Origin: Chanos chanos
Lineage: Eukaryota > Chordata > Actinopteri > Gonorynchiformes > Chanidae
Direction of reading: 5' to 3'
DNA length: 64,000 bases
NCBI RefSeq assembly: GCF_902362185.1
Contig: NC_044497.1
Location: 25,685,001 to 25,749,000 of the forward strand
The notes beneath the pieces are model-generated. The model was not told the DNA's origin. It did not search any database and saw only the letters and a list, made by a program, of their open reading frames with translations. The translations under genes and the position numbers were made by a program. Below, piece by piece: positions 15,428 to 29,999 of this stretch; the stretch's first letter is position 1; each line of letters opens with the position of its first letter.

Positions 15428-16114
15428 ACTGAACGGGGTACTTTATTTCACAAAAAACCCAAAACAAGCGACAACACACATGTGCCAAAGGTGCCGGGGC
15501 AATGTAACCAGTGCCAGGTGGCGCAGGTGTGGGGGTGCTCTGTGCAGGCGTGCACTGGAGACGACCCAGGGTTTTGGAGTGGCTGGGAATGGAGCAGGTG
15601 AGAGGGCCAACTTTGGGATGCTAGAGTGAGGAACCAAACTCAGGTCTCCTGGTCAGTTGGTATATCTCTTCTAGTCCTCTCAGCTAGTGGCCGCGGGCTG
15701 GCAGCTCAGGAACAGTCTGAGGAACCAGCCTCCCTGAGCTGGCGTTCACACGCTCCCGCTATTGGTCAAGAGATTGACTTCTTGAGGAACCAGGAAGAGA
15801 TCTGCACCCTGAGCTGGCCCTCACACTCTCCCTCTTCCGGTCCAATTAGGTGATGGCAGTCATCCCTTGACCACAGCTCAGCAGAGTCTGGGGAACAAGG
15901 AAGGGATGTTTAGCCAACCCTTGCCACAGCACACACTTTCCCTTCCTCTCCCAAGACTCCAGCTTTTATCCTTCAGCCCATGGGTTTTCCATGAGCTGCA
16001 GGTGCACTTGTCAACAAGCGGTCAGCCGTGGTGTTTTTATTGGAGGCTTCTTCCCCACGTACTTTGATTGTGTGCTCGGGACACCCTTCATCTTCTAAAA
16101 GCTGGGCCATAACA
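15399..16114 (-). mobile_element. Solo LTR fossil, array copy 1
   Basis: Same family as 9317-9970. This is the first copy of the array and lacks its outermost end at the array junction. Confidence 0.7.
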
Positions 16115-16738
16115 ACGTTAAAGGTACGTTTATGCCTGGGGAACAAGGGCATATATTCCCAGGTGTGTAGAAACTGATGATGGAACTGTACCCATTAGCG
16201 TTAGTAGGAGCAGCTGAACAGATCAATATGCATACAATCGTTTATACTGTAGTGTACGGTGGAGTGAAACTTTAGTGAAAGTTATCATAAGGTTTCTAAC
16301 TATCCTACCGTGTATTCGCAGGGTGAGTTGAATTTATGAAAAACATAGTCATGATTAATCAATACTAAACAATAGTTATTCTCCTCTGCAGGTGACCAAA
16401 CACAGTCAGTAAAGTGAAATGCTTTGAATATAAATAGTCAGCAGACTGCATCAGCAAAATTTTAAGTTCAAGAGTGGACAATCCAGAATTGTAACACCAG
16501 TTTAGCTATTCTTCAGCAATCAGCCTGCCACGTATTCGTTTGTTTATTTCCTGGCAGCATTTCTTTAGTGTCTGACCCAAGCTGTTCACACCCATTGTGC
16601 ATTGATTCAGTGTTCATACCATGCATCACTTTCAGTTCTTACTATTTGAAAATACACCCAACCAACCACAAAAATGCAAACATTCTAGCTTGAGATGAAA
16701 GGCACTGCCCTGAGACCAGAGGGAGTCAAACTGCTGGA

Positions 16739-16864
16739 ATGGACGATGCTGGAAGACAAGACCTGATTCACAAGGCCCATCTGTATGAAGAGTTTGCCTA
16801 CTGTTCATACAGAAAACTTTTTAAGCAGGTGCAGCAGTTTTAACTTATGATTGAGTTTACACAG
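16739..16864 (+). pseudogene. Dead cda exon 1, array unit (six copies)
   Basis: It reads MDDAGRQDLIHKAHLYEEFA and then goes out of frame relative to live cda near residue 27, meeting a stop; a GT donor is still at its end. Equivalent copies are 18312-18437, 19885-20010, 21458-21583, 23031-23156 and 24605-24730. No exon 2-4 accompanies any of them. Compared with the live exon the promoter has ACAAAAAT in place of TATAAATA. All six appear to carry the same damage, so they were amplified after they died. Confidence 0.88.
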
Positions 16865-16955
16865 GTGATCTTTAATCATGCTCCCGTTCTAAATATTTTT
16901 CATTTGAAATGTAAATATCTAAAAAGAAGATTGAATCATGTTGAATTTGAATATT

Positions 16956-17687
16956 TGTCACGAGGTGAAAAGTAGATTTAAGTCAGGTAGCCATTGTAGC
17001 ACTGAACGGGGTACTTTATTTCACAAAAAACCCAAAACAAGCGACAACACACATGTGCCAAAGGTGCCGGGGCAATGTAACCAGTGCCAGGTGGTGCAGG
17101 TGTGGAGGTGCTCTGTGCAGGCGTGCACTGGAGACGACCCAGGGTTCTGGAGTGGCTGGGAATGGAGCAGGTGAGAGGGCCAACTTTGGGATGCTAGAGT
17201 GAGGAACCAAACTCAGGTCTCCTGGTCAGTTGGTATATCTCTTCTAGTCCTCTCAGCTAGTGGCCGCGGGCTGGCAGCTCAGGAACAGTCTGAGGAACCA
17301 GCCTCCCTGAGCTGGCGTTCACACGCTCCCGCTATTGGTCAAGAGATTGACTTCTTGAGGAACCAGGAAGAGATCTGCACCCTGAGCTGGCCCTCACACT
17401 CTCCCTCTTCCGGTCCAATTAGGTGATGGCAGTCATCCCTTGACCACAGCTCAGCAGAGTCTGGGGAACAAGGAAGGGATGTTTAGCCAACCCTTGCCAC
17501 AGCACACACTTTCCCTTCCTCTCCCAAGACTCCAGCTTTTATCCTTCAGCCCATGGGTTTTCCATGAGCTGCAGGTGCACTTGTCAACAAGCGGTCAGCC
17601 GTGGTGTTTTTATTGGAGGCTTCTTCCCCACGTACTTTGATTGTGTGCTCGGGACACCCTTCATCTTCTAAAAGCTGGGCCATAACA
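16956..17687 (-). mobile_element. Solo LTR fossil, array copy 2 (732 bp, reference copy)
   Basis: TG...CA ends on the minus strand; the flanks ATATT (16951-16955) and ACGTT (17688-17692) are a decayed 5-bp target duplication. Inside are a TATA-like box and, close to the end, an AATAAA signal, as in an LTR. The internal part was lost long ago by LTR-LTR recombination. Because the flanking duplication is the same in all units, one insertion was copied with the array. Confidence 0.75.
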
Positions 17688-18528
17688 ACGTTAAAGGTAC
17701 GTTTATGCCTGGGGAACAAGGGCATATATTCCCAGGTGTGTAGAAACTGATGATGGAACTGTACCCATTAGCGTTAGTAGGAGCAGCTGAACAGATCAAT
17801 ATGCATACAATCGTTTATACTGTAGTGTACGGTGGAGTGAAACTTTAGTGAAAGTTATCATAAGGTTTCTAACTATCCTACCGTGTATTCGCAGGGTGAG
17901 TTGAATTTATGAAAAACATAGTCATGATTAATCAATACTAAACAATAGTTATTCTCCTCTGCAGGTGACCAAACACAGTCAGTAAAGTGAAATGCTTTGA
18001 ATATAAATAGTCAGCAGACTGCATCAGCAAAATTTTAAGTTCAAGAGTGGACAATCCAGAATTGTAACACCAGTTTAGCTATTCTTCAGCAATCAGCCTG
18101 CCACGTATTCGTTTGTTTATTTCCTGGCAGCATTTCTTTAGTGTCTGACCCAAGCTGTTCACACCCATTGTGCATTGATTCAGTGTTCATACCATGCATC
18201 ACTTTCAGTTCTTACTATTTGAAAATACACCCAACCAACCACAAAAATGCAAACATTCTAGCTTGAGATGAAAGGCACTGCCCTGAGACCAGAGGGAGTC
18301 AAACTGCTGGAATGGACGATGCTGGAAGACAAGACCTGATTCACAAGGCCCATCTGTATGAAGAGTTTGCCTACTGTTCATACAGAAAACTTTTTAAGCA
18401 GGTGCAGCAGTTTTAACTTATGATTGAGTTTACACAGGTGATCTTTAATCATGCTCCCGTTCTAAATATTTTTCATTTGAAATGTAAATATCTAAAAAGA
18501 AGATTGAATCATGTTGAATTTGAATATT

Positions 18529-19260
18529 TGTCACGAAGTGAAAAGTAGATTTAAGTCAGGTAGCCATTGTAGCACTGAACGGGGTACTTTATTTCACAAA
18601 AAACCCAAAACAAGCGACAACACACATGTGCCAAAGGTGCCGGGGCAATGTAACCAGTGCCAGGTGGTGCAGGTGTGGAGGTGCTCTGTGCAGGCGTGCA
18701 CTGGAGACGACCCAGGGTTTTGGAGTGGCTGGGAATGGAGCAGGTGAGAGGGCCAACTTTGGGATGCTAGAGTGAGGAACCAAACCCAGGTCTCCTGGTC
18801 AGTTGGTATATCTCTTCTAGTCCTCTCAGCTAGTGGCCGCGGGCTGGCAGCTCAGGAACAGTCTGAGGAACCAGCCTCCCTGAGCTGGCGTTCACACGCT
18901 CCCGCTATTGGTCAAGAGATTGACTTCTTGAGGAACCAGGAAGAGATCTGCACCCTGAGCTGGCCCTCACACTCTCCCTCTTCCGGTCCAATTAGGTGAT
19001 GGCAGTCATCCCTTGACCACAGCTCAGCAGAGTCTGGGGAACAAGGAAGGGATGTTTAGCCAACCCTTGCCACAGCACACACTTTCCCTTCCTCTCCCAA
19101 GACTCCAGCTTTTATCCTTCAGCCCATGGGTTTTCCATGAGCTGCAGGTGCACTTGTCAACAAGCGGTCAGCCGTGGTGTTTTTATTGGAGGCTTCTTCC
19201 CCACGTACTTTGATTGTGTGCTCGGGACACCCTTCATCTTCTAAAAGCTGGGCCATAACA
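18529..19260 (-). mobile_element. Solo LTR fossil, array copy 3
   Basis: Near-identical to the 16956-17687 copy at the same place in the 1573-bp unit. Confidence 0.75.
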
Positions 19261-20101
19261 ACGTTAAAGGTACGTTTATGCCTGGGGAACAAGGGCATAT
19301 ATTCCCAGGTGTGTAGAAACTGATGATGGAACTGTACCCATTAGCGTTAGTAGGAGCAGCTGAACAGATCAATATGCATACAATCGTTTATACTGTAGTG
19401 TACGGTGGAGTGAAACTTTAGTGAAAGTTATCATAAGGTTTCTAACTATCCTACCGTGTATTCGCAGGGTGAGTTGAATTTATGAAAAACATAGTCATGA
19501 TTAATCAATACTAAACAATAGTTATTCTCCTCTGCAGGTGACCAAACACAGTCAGTAAAGTGAAATGCTTTGAATATAAATAGTCAGCAGACTGCATCAG
19601 CAAAATTTTAAGTTCAAGAGTGGACAATCCAGAATTGTAACACCAGTTTAGCTATTCTTCAGCAATCAGCCTGCCACGTATTCGTTTGTTTATTTCCTGG
19701 CAGCATTTCTTTAGTGTCTGACCCAAGCTGTTCACACCCATTGTGCATTGATTCAGTGTTCATACCATGCATCACTTTCAGTTCTTACTATTTGAAAATA
19801 CACCCAACCAACCACAAAAATGCAAACATTCTAGCTTGAGATGAAAGGCACTGCCCTGAGACCAGAGGGAGTCAAACTGCTGGAATGGACGATGCTGGAA
19901 GACAAGACCTGATTCACAAGGCCCATCTGTATGAAGAGTTTGCCTACTGTTCATACAGAAAACTTTTTAAGCAGGTGCAGCAGTTTTAACTTATGATTGA
20001 GTTTACACAGGTGATCTTTAATCATGCTCCCGTTCTAAATATTTTTCATTTGAAATGTAAATATCTAAAAAGAAGATTGAATCATGTTGAATTTGAATAT
20101 T

Positions 20102-20833
20102 TGTCACGAGGTGAAAAGTAGATTTAAGTCAGGTAGCCATTGTAGCACTGAACGGGGTACTTTATTTCACAAAAAACCCAAAACAAGCGACAACACACAT
20201 GTGCCAAAGGTGCCGGGGCAATGTAACCAGTGCCAGGTGGTGCAGGTGTGGAGGTGCTCTGTGCAGGCGTGCACTGGAGACGACCCAGGGTTCTGGAGTG
20301 GCTGGGAATGGAGCAGGTGAGAGGGCCAACTTTGGGATGCTAGAGTGAGGAACCAAACTCAGGTCTCCTGGTCAGTTGGTATATCTCTTCTAGTCCTCTC
20401 AGCTAGTGGCCGCGGGCTGGCAGCTCAGGAACAGTCTGAGGAACCAGCCTCCCTGAGCTGGCGTTCACACGCTCCCGCTATTGGTCAAGAGATTGACTTC
20501 TTGAGGAACCAGGAAGAGATCTGCACCCTGAGCTGGCCCTCACACTCTCCCTCTTCCGGTCCAATTAGGTGATGGCAGTCATCCCTTGACCACAGCTCAG
20601 CAGAGTCTGGGGAACAAGGAAGGGATGTTTAGCCAACCCTTGCCACAGCACACACTTTCCCTTCCTCTCCCAAGACTCCAGCTTTTATCCTTCAGCCCAT
20701 GGGTTTTCCATGAGCTGCAGGTGCACTTGTCAACAAGCGGTCAGCCGTGGTGTTTTTATTGGAGGCTTCTTCCCCACGTACTTTGATTGTGTGCTCGGGA
20801 CACCCTTCATCTTCTAAAAGCTGGGCCATAACA
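20102..20833 (-). mobile_element. Solo LTR fossil, array copy 4
   Basis: Near-identical to the 16956-17687 copy; same unit position. Confidence 0.75.
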
Positions 20834-21674
20834 ACGTTAAAGGTACGTTTATGCCTGGGGAACAAGGGCATATATTCCCAGGTGTGTAGAAACTGATGAT
20901 GGAACTGTACCCATTAGCGTTAGTAGGAGCAGCTGAACAGATCAATATGCATACAATCGTTTATACTGTAGTGTACGGTGGAGTGAAACTTTAGTGAAAG
21001 TTATCATAAGGTTTCTAACTATCCTACCGTGTATTCGCAGGGTGAGTTGAATTTATGAAAAACATAGTCATGATTAATCAATACTAAACAATAGTTATTC
21101 TCCTCTGCAGGTGACCAAACACAGTCAGTAAAGTGAAATGCTTTGAATATAAATAGTCGGCAGACTGCATCAGCAAAATTTTAAGTTCAAGAGTGGACAA
21201 TCCAGAATTGTAACACCAGTTTAGCTATTCTTCAGCAATCAGCCTGCCACGTATTCGTTTGTTTATTTCCTGGCAGCATTTCTTTAGTGTCTGACCCAAG
21301 CTGTTCACACCCATTGTGCATTGATTCAGTGTTCATACCATGCATCACTTTCAGTTCTTACTATTTGAAAATACACCCAACCAACCACAAAAATGCAAAC
21401 ATTCTAGCTTGAGATGAAAGGCACTGCCCTGAGACCAGAGGGAGTCAAACTGCTGGAATGGACGATGCTGGAAGACAAGACCTGATTCACAAGGCCCATC
21501 TGTATGAAGAGTTTGCCTACTGTTCATACAGAAAACTTTTTAAGCAGGTGCAGCAGTTTTAACTTATGATTGAGTTTACACAGGTGATCTTTAATCATGC
21601 TCCCGTTCTAAATATTTTTCATTTGAAATGTAAATATCTAAAAAGAAGATTGAATCATGTTGAATTTGAATATT

Positions 21675-22406
21675 TGTCACGAGGTGAAAAGTAGATTTAA
21701 GTCAGGTAGCCATTGTAGCACTGAACGGGGTACTTTATTTCACAAAAAACCCAAAACAAGCGACAACACACATGTGCCAAAGGTGCCGGGGCAATGTAAC
21801 CAGTGCCAGGTGGTGCAGGTGTGGAGGTGCTCTGTGCAGGCGTGCACTGGAGACGACCCAGGGTTCTGGAGTGGCTGGGAATGGAGCAGGTGAGAGGGCC
21901 AACTTTGGGATGCTAGAGTGAGGAACCAAACTCAGGTCTCCTGGTCAGTTGGTATATCTCTTCTAGTCCTCTCAGCTAGTGGCCGCGGGCTGGCAGCTCA
22001 GGAACAGTCTGAGGAACCAGCCTCCCTGAGCTGGCGTTCACACGCTCCCGCTATTGGTCAAGAGATTGACTTCTTGAGGAACCAGGAAGAGATCTGCACC
22101 CTGAGCTGGCCCTCACACTCTCCCTCTTCCGGTCCAATTAGGTGATGGCAGTCATCCCTTGACCACAGCTCAGCAGAGTCTGGGGAACAAGGAAGGGATG
22201 TTTAGCCAACCCTTGCCACAGCACACACTTTCCCTTCCTCTCCCAAGACTCCAGCTTTTATCCTTCAGCCCATGGGTTTTCCATGAGCTGCAGGTGCACT
22301 TGTCAACAAGCGGTCAGCCGTGGTGTTTTTATTGGAGGCTTCTTCCCCACGTACTTTGATTGTGTGCTCGGGACACCCTTCATCTTCTAAAAGCTGGGCC
22401 ATAACA
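21675..22406 (-). mobile_element. Solo LTR fossil, array copy 5
   Basis: Near-identical to the 16956-17687 copy; same unit position. Confidence 0.75.
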
Positions 22407-23247
22407 ACGTTAAAGGTACGTTTATGCCTGGGGAACAAGGGCATATATTCCCAGGTGTGTAGAAACTGATGATGGAACTGTACCCATTAGCGTTAGTAGG
22501 AGCAGCTGAACAGATCAATATGCATACAATCGTTTATACTGTAGTGTACGGTGGAGTGAAACTTTAGTGAAAGTTATCATAAGGTTTCTAACTATCCTAC
22601 CGTGTATTCGCAGGGTGAGTTGAATTTATGAAAAACATAGTCATGATTAATCAATACTAAACAATAGTTATTCTCCTCTGCAGGTGACCAAACACAGTCA
22701 GTAAAGTGAAATGCTTTGAATATAAATAGTCGGCAGACTGCATCAGCAAAATTTTAAGTTCAAGAGTGGACAATCCAGAATTGTAACACCAGTTTAGCTA
22801 TTCTTCAGCAATCAGCCTGCCACGTATTCGTTTGTTTATTTCCTGGCAGCATTTCTTTAGTGTCTGACCCAAGCTGTTCACACCCATTGTGCATTGATTC
22901 AGTGTTCATACCATGCATCACTTTCAGTTCTTACTATTTGAAAATACACCCAACCAACCACAAAAATGCAAACATTCTAGCTTGAGATGAAAGGCACTGC
23001 CCTGAGACCAGAGGGAGTCAAACTGCTGGAATGGACGATGCTGGAAGACAAGACCTGATTCACAAGGCCCATCTGTATGAAGAGTTTGCCTACTGTTCAT
23101 ACAGAAAACTTTTTAAGCAGGTGCAGCAGTTTTAACTTATGATTGAGTTTACACAGGTGATCTTTAATCATGCTCCCGTTCTAAATATTTTTCATTTGAA
23201 ATGTAAATATCTAAAAAGAAGATTGAATCATGTTGAATTTGAATATT

Positions 23248-23980
23248 TGTCACGAAGGTGAAAAGTAGATTTAAGTCAGGTAGCCATTGTAGCACTGAAC
23301 GGGGTACTTTATTTCACAAAAAACCCAAAACAAGCGACAACACACATGTGCCAAAGGTGCCGGGGCAATGTAACCAGTGCCAGGTGGTGCAGGTGTGGAG
23401 GTGCTCTGTGCAGGCGTGCACTGGAGACGACCCAGGGTTTTGGAGTGGCTGGGAATGGAGCAGGTGAGAGGGCCAACTTTGGGATGCTAGAGTGAGGAAC
23501 CAAACCCAGGTCTCCTGGTCAGTTGGTATATCTCTTCTAGTCCTCTCAGCTAGTGGCCGCGGGCTGGCAGCTCAGGAACAGTCTGAGGAACCAGCCTCCC
23601 TGAGCTGGCGTTCACACGCTCCCGCTATTGGTCAAGAGATTGACTTCTTGAGGAACCAGGAAGAGATCTGCACCCTGAGCTGGCCCTCACACTCTCCCTC
23701 TTCCGGTCCAATTAGGTGATGGCAGTCATCCCTTGACCACAGCTCAGCAGAGTCTGGGGAACAAGGAAGGGATGTTTAGCCAACCCTTGCCACAGCACAC
23801 ACTTTCCCTTCCTCTCCCAAGACTCCAGCTTTTATCCTTCAGCCCATGGGTTTTCCATGAGCTGCAGGTGCACTTGTCAACAAGCGGTCAGCCGTGGTGT
23901 TTTTATTGGAGGCTTCTTCCCCACGTACTTTGATTGTGTGCTCGGGACACCCTTCATCTTCTAAAAGCTGGGCCATAACA
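23248..23980 (-). mobile_element. Solo LTR fossil, array copy 6
   Basis: Near-identical to the 16956-17687 copy; this unit is the one of 1574 bp. Confidence 0.75.
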
Positions 23981-24821
23981 ACGTTAAAGGTACGTTTATG
24001 CCTGGGGAACAAGGGCATATATTCCCAGGTGTGTAGAAACTGATGATGGAACTGTACCCATTAGCGTTAGTAGGAGCAGCTGAACAGATCAATATGCATA
24101 CAATCGTTTATACTGTAGTGTACGGTGGAGTGAAACTTTAGTGAAAGTTATCATAAGGTTTCTAACTATCCTACCGTGTATTCGCAGGGTGAGTTGAATT
24201 TATGAAAAACATAGTCATGATTAATCAATACTAAACAATAGTTATTCTCCTCTGCAGGTGACCAAACACAGTCAGTAAAGTGAAATGCTTTGAATATAAA
24301 TAGTCAGCAGATTGCATCAGCAAAATTTTAAGTTCAAGAGTGGACAATCCAGAATTGTAACACCAGTTTAGCTATTCTTCAGCAATCAGCCTGCCACGTA
24401 TTCGTTTGTTTATTTCCTGGCAGCATTTCTTTAGTGTCTGACCCAAGCTGTTCACACCCATTGTGCATTGATTCAGTGTTCATACCATGCATCACTTTCA
24501 GTTCTTACTATTTGAAAATACACCCAACCAACCACAAAAATGCAAACATTCTAGCTTGAGATGAAAGGCACTGCCCTGAGACCAGAGGGAGTCAAACTGC
24601 TGGAATGGACGATGCTGGAAGACAAGACCTGATTCACAAGGCCCATCTGTATGAAGAGTTTGCCTACTGTTCATACAGAAAACTTTTTAAGCAGGTGCAG
24701 CAGTTTTAACTTATGATTGAGTTTACACAGGTGATCTTTAATCATGCTCCCGTTCTAAATATTTTTCATTTGAAATGTAAATATCTAAAAAGAAGATTGA
24801 ATCATGTTGAATTTGAATATT

Positions 24822-25553
24822 TGTCACGAGGTGAAAAGTAGATTTAAGTCAGGTAGCCATTGTAGCACTGAACGGGGTACTTTATTTCACAAAAAACCCA
24901 AAACAAGCGACAACACACATGTGCCAAAGATGCCGGGGCAATGTAACCAGTGCCAGGTGGTGCAGGTGTGGAGGTGCTCTGTGCAGGCGTGCACTGGAGA
25001 CGACCCAGGGTTCTGGAGTGGCTGGGAATGGAGCAGGTGAGAGGGCCAACTTTGGGATGCTAGAGTGAGGAACCAAACCCAGGTCTCCTGGTCAGTTGGT
25101 ATATCTCTTCTAGTCCTCTCAGCTAGTGGCCGCGGGCTGGCAGCTCAGGAACAGTCTGAGGAACCAGCCTCCCTGAGCTGGCGTTCACACGCTCCCGCTA
25201 TTGGTCAAGAGATTGACTTCTTGAGGAACCAGGAAGAGATCTGCACCCTGAGCTGGCCCTCACACTCTCCCTCTTCCGGTCCAATTAGGTGATGGCAGTC
25301 ATCCCTTGACCACAGCTCAGCAGAGTCTGGGGAACAAGGAAGGGATGTTTAGCCAACCCTTGCCACAGCACACACTTTCCCTTCCTCTCCCAAGACTCCA
25401 GCTTTTATCCTTCAGCCCATGGGTTTTCCATGAGCTGCAGGTGCACTTGTCAACAAGCGGTCAGCCGTGGTGTTTTTATTGGAGGCTTCTTCCCCACGTA
25501 CTTTGATTGTGTGCTCGGGACACCCTTCATCTTCTAAAAGCTGGGCCATAACA
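24822..25553 (-). mobile_element. Solo LTR fossil, array copy 7
   Basis: Last copy of the array. After it the sequence continues into the 5' flank of the live cda copy B instead of another dead exon 1. Confidence 0.75.
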
Positions 25554-26383
25554 ACGTTAAAGGTACGTTTATGCCTGGGGAACAAGGGCATATATTCCCA
25601 GGTGTGTAGAAACTGATGATGGAACTGTACCCATTAGCGTTAGTAGGAGCAGCTGAACAGATCAATATGCATACAATCGTTTATACTGTAGTGTACGGTG
25701 GAGTGAAACTTTAGTGAAAGTTATCATAAGGTTTCTAACTATCCTACCGTGTATTCGCAGGGTGAGTTGAATTTATGAAAAACATAGTCATGATTAATCA
25801 ATACTAAACGATAGTTATTCTCCTCTGCAGGTGACCAAACACAGTCGGTAAAGTGAAATGCCTTGAATATAAATAGTTGGGAGATCGCATCAGCAAAATT
25901 TGAAGAAGTTGGAGAAATAATCAGTTGGACAAATAATCTGTATTCTGGATTATCTTCCCATAGTCTGTATCTACATCCTGTTTCATCACCATGCTGACCT
26001 TACTGAACAATCTTCTCTTTTCTTTGCCTACTAACATATCTCTCTGAAACTATAAAGCTGAGTGTTTACAACTATACCATATTTGGCTGTGTTGTTTTTT
26101 TTGACATTCATAACCTGTTTAAAATAATAACTCAAGTATTGCCACTATGTTGTGCACAGAGTGTTGTCCTATTAAATTGTTTCTATTTATTACTCACCCC
26201 ATAAAAGAAGTTCAGTTTAGCTCTTCTTCAGCAATCACCCTGCCAAGTATTTGTTTGTTCATTTCCTGGCAGTATTGCTTTAGTGTCTGACCCAAGCCGT
26301 TTACACACATTGTTCATTGGTTCAGTGTTCATACCATGCATCACTTTCAGTTCTTGCTATTTGAAAACACACCCAGCCAACCA

Positions 26384-26391
26384 TATAAATA
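26384..26391 (+). promoter_or_regulatory. TATA box of cda copy B
   Basis: TATAAATA 70 bp before the ATG, in the same context as copy A. Confidence 0.6.
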
Positions 26392-26408
26392 CACACACTC
26401 CAGTTTGA

Positions 26409-28068
<1,660 letters not shown>

Positions 28069-29379
28069 GAATAGACTTTAGCAACCACACAGCAAATAAA
28101 TGTTTTCACACACGCTGTGTTGCCAGTGAAATGAAGAAAATCATTTGCTTCTTAACAGAACTTAATGTTTCTTAGTAGGATTGGGTCAGATTCTATTGAA
28201 ATATTGTCATTTACCGAATATAAACTACAGTGTAATATCTTTAATTAGTTGCATAATCTACTGGATTTCCAAAAATGACTAGTCCAATCAGCACACTTTT
28301 AGATTCTCTTTGGAATACTTACTTTTCCTGCAATTTCGAGTTTCACAGTTTGCAAAAATGTGATTTTAATTGCAACACAAACATGTGCAATATATGTCAT
28401 CTTCAATAAAACTGAAGTTCAAATCTAAAAGTATTTGTTAAGTCTTTCAAAACAACTTCAAAAACTGAGACAAACCATGGATCCTGTCTATGGAGAAGTG
28501 TTCTTTCTACAAGGAGGGGAATAGAATCTGTCCATGGATCACCTTCAGTTCTTACTATTTGAAAGCACACCCATTCCAAACATATAAATGCACACAGTTC
28601 ATTTTGTGATGACGAGCACACATTTGAAAAAAAAAAGAGAGAAAAAAAGAAATAAACATGTACACCTAAAACATGAACTGTGCAATCATAGAACACAGTT
28701 AACATGGTCACAAAATGAAGGTCTGGGAAACTCACTCTGAGAACAGTTACATATTAATGTTATACATAAAGTTGTTGGAAGATTTTCAGTGGCACTCTAA
28801 ACCAAGTCACCTATTCACATCTGAACTGTGAATACTGATTCTATTTTCTCTAGTCATTAAATGACAATTTTCTGTTTTTTTACAACAAAATGTGGAGAAG
28901 TGTTCTTTCCACAATGAGGGAAATAAGACAATGGTGATCCTGCAGGGGTACAACTCACATACATCTCATGAAATTGAATGTGCTTGTTTAACACCAGCCA
29001 TCAAGCTCTATGTAACTAACTCAGATATTCATTAAACATGAGAGCACAGATGTTCTCTACAAGTGAGTATCTGTAGTCCCAATAAAGCAAAAACAAATTA
29101 AAACAATCGTTCTTGTACCACCTTTGTCCACCACCATAGTATTCTCACAACTGAACATGTGAGATTTAAATGGACTTCTGAAATGCTGTAGCAAGGTTCA
29201 AGATTACCAAGATTTCTGTGGTCACAAAATTAAGTTCTAGGAAACTCACTCTCAGAACAGCTACACCTTCGTATTATAGTTAAAGCTGTTCAAAGATCTT
29301 CAGTGGCACTCTAGACCAAGTCATCTCCTATTCACATTTGTACTGTGAATACTCATTCTATTTTCTCTGGTCATTAAAT
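28069..29379 (+). other. cda B 3' flank with broken cda pieces
   Basis: A near-identical copy of 13354-14658: polyadenylation signal, a promoter-like piece near 28555-28620, and intron-3-like pieces near 28765-28850 and 29290-29370. No exon is visible. Confidence 0.6.
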
Positions 29380-29403
29380 GACAATGATTAAATGACAATG
29401 TTC

Positions 29404-29470
<67 letters not shown>

Positions 29471-29519
29471 TACATATATGTGTGTGTGTGTGTCTATACA
29501 TTGTCATTTAATCATTGTC
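29380..29519. repeat. Palindrome with (TA)n core, copy B
   Basis: The same exact 21-bp arms as at 14659-14800, with a (TA)n and CA/TG core of slightly different length. Confidence 0.85.
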
Positions 29520-29533
29520 ATATACATATATAC

Positions 29534-29978
29534 CGTCGGGCATCAATGTTTTTAAAAGTGTTGAAAATAATAAACAGGCACGACGATGACTTAAGGTAGC
29601 TCTTTTGTCTTTATTGAGTAAAAGGTAGCGTATACAGCAAAAGCAGAGAGGAGGTCATCAGAGAGGCACCCAGACGGAGTCTTGATGGTGGAAGACTAGA
29701 CCACAAGATCTCACACACACAGATATACCCGTGCAGCCAAGGGCCTTTGACCTTGGTGCCCATAGATAATGAGAGCTCTCTAAAACTGTGGGGCAGGTGT
29801 CTGAGAGCTTGGTTGATAAACAAGTGTTTGAGTGAGAGAAGTGTAACACAAGATGAAAAGTATGTCCACACATTCCATTCACTTAACAAAATATATACCT
29901 GTGATTGTATTTTACCACTACACCTCACTAAGAGACCAAAGAGGTCTGGTGACAGTCAAAGTATTCAGCTAGGCCCCT
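29534..29978 (-). mobile_element. Probable solo LTR fossil, second family (copy B)
   Basis: Duplicate of 14815-15261; it carries an AATAAA signal near one end on the minus strand. Low certainty on class. Confidence 0.42.
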
Positions 29979-29999
29979 ACACACACACACACACACACA

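Larger units (their letters stand above)
15319..25895 (+). repeat. Tandem array, about 6.7 units of 1573 bp
   Basis: Equivalent points recur at 16956, 18529, 20102, 21675, 23248 and 24822: four spacings of exactly 1573 bp and one of 1574. Each full unit runs: solo LTR (minus), remainder of a cda intron 1, cda 5' flank without TATA box, dead cda exon 1 (for example 16739-16864), start of intron 1. Units differ at only a handful of bases by eye. At the left edge the sequence jumps from the cda A 3' flank into the LTR; at the right edge it passes smoothly into the 5' flank of cda copy B. The open frames inside the units (64-78 codons) lie in the LTR and have no domain; I do not call them genes. 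Confidence 0.92.

Noticed and set aside
16938-17640. Repeated 64-78 codon frames in each 1573-bp unit as a new small-protein family
   Set aside because: They lie in a noncoding solo LTR, overlap on both strands, have no domain or start context, and are conserved only because the DNA was recently copied.
28403-28735. 110-codon minus-strand frame right of cda B
   Set aside because: The matching frame after cda A is shorter and disrupted, and the region consists of cda flank fragments; no homology or splice structure.
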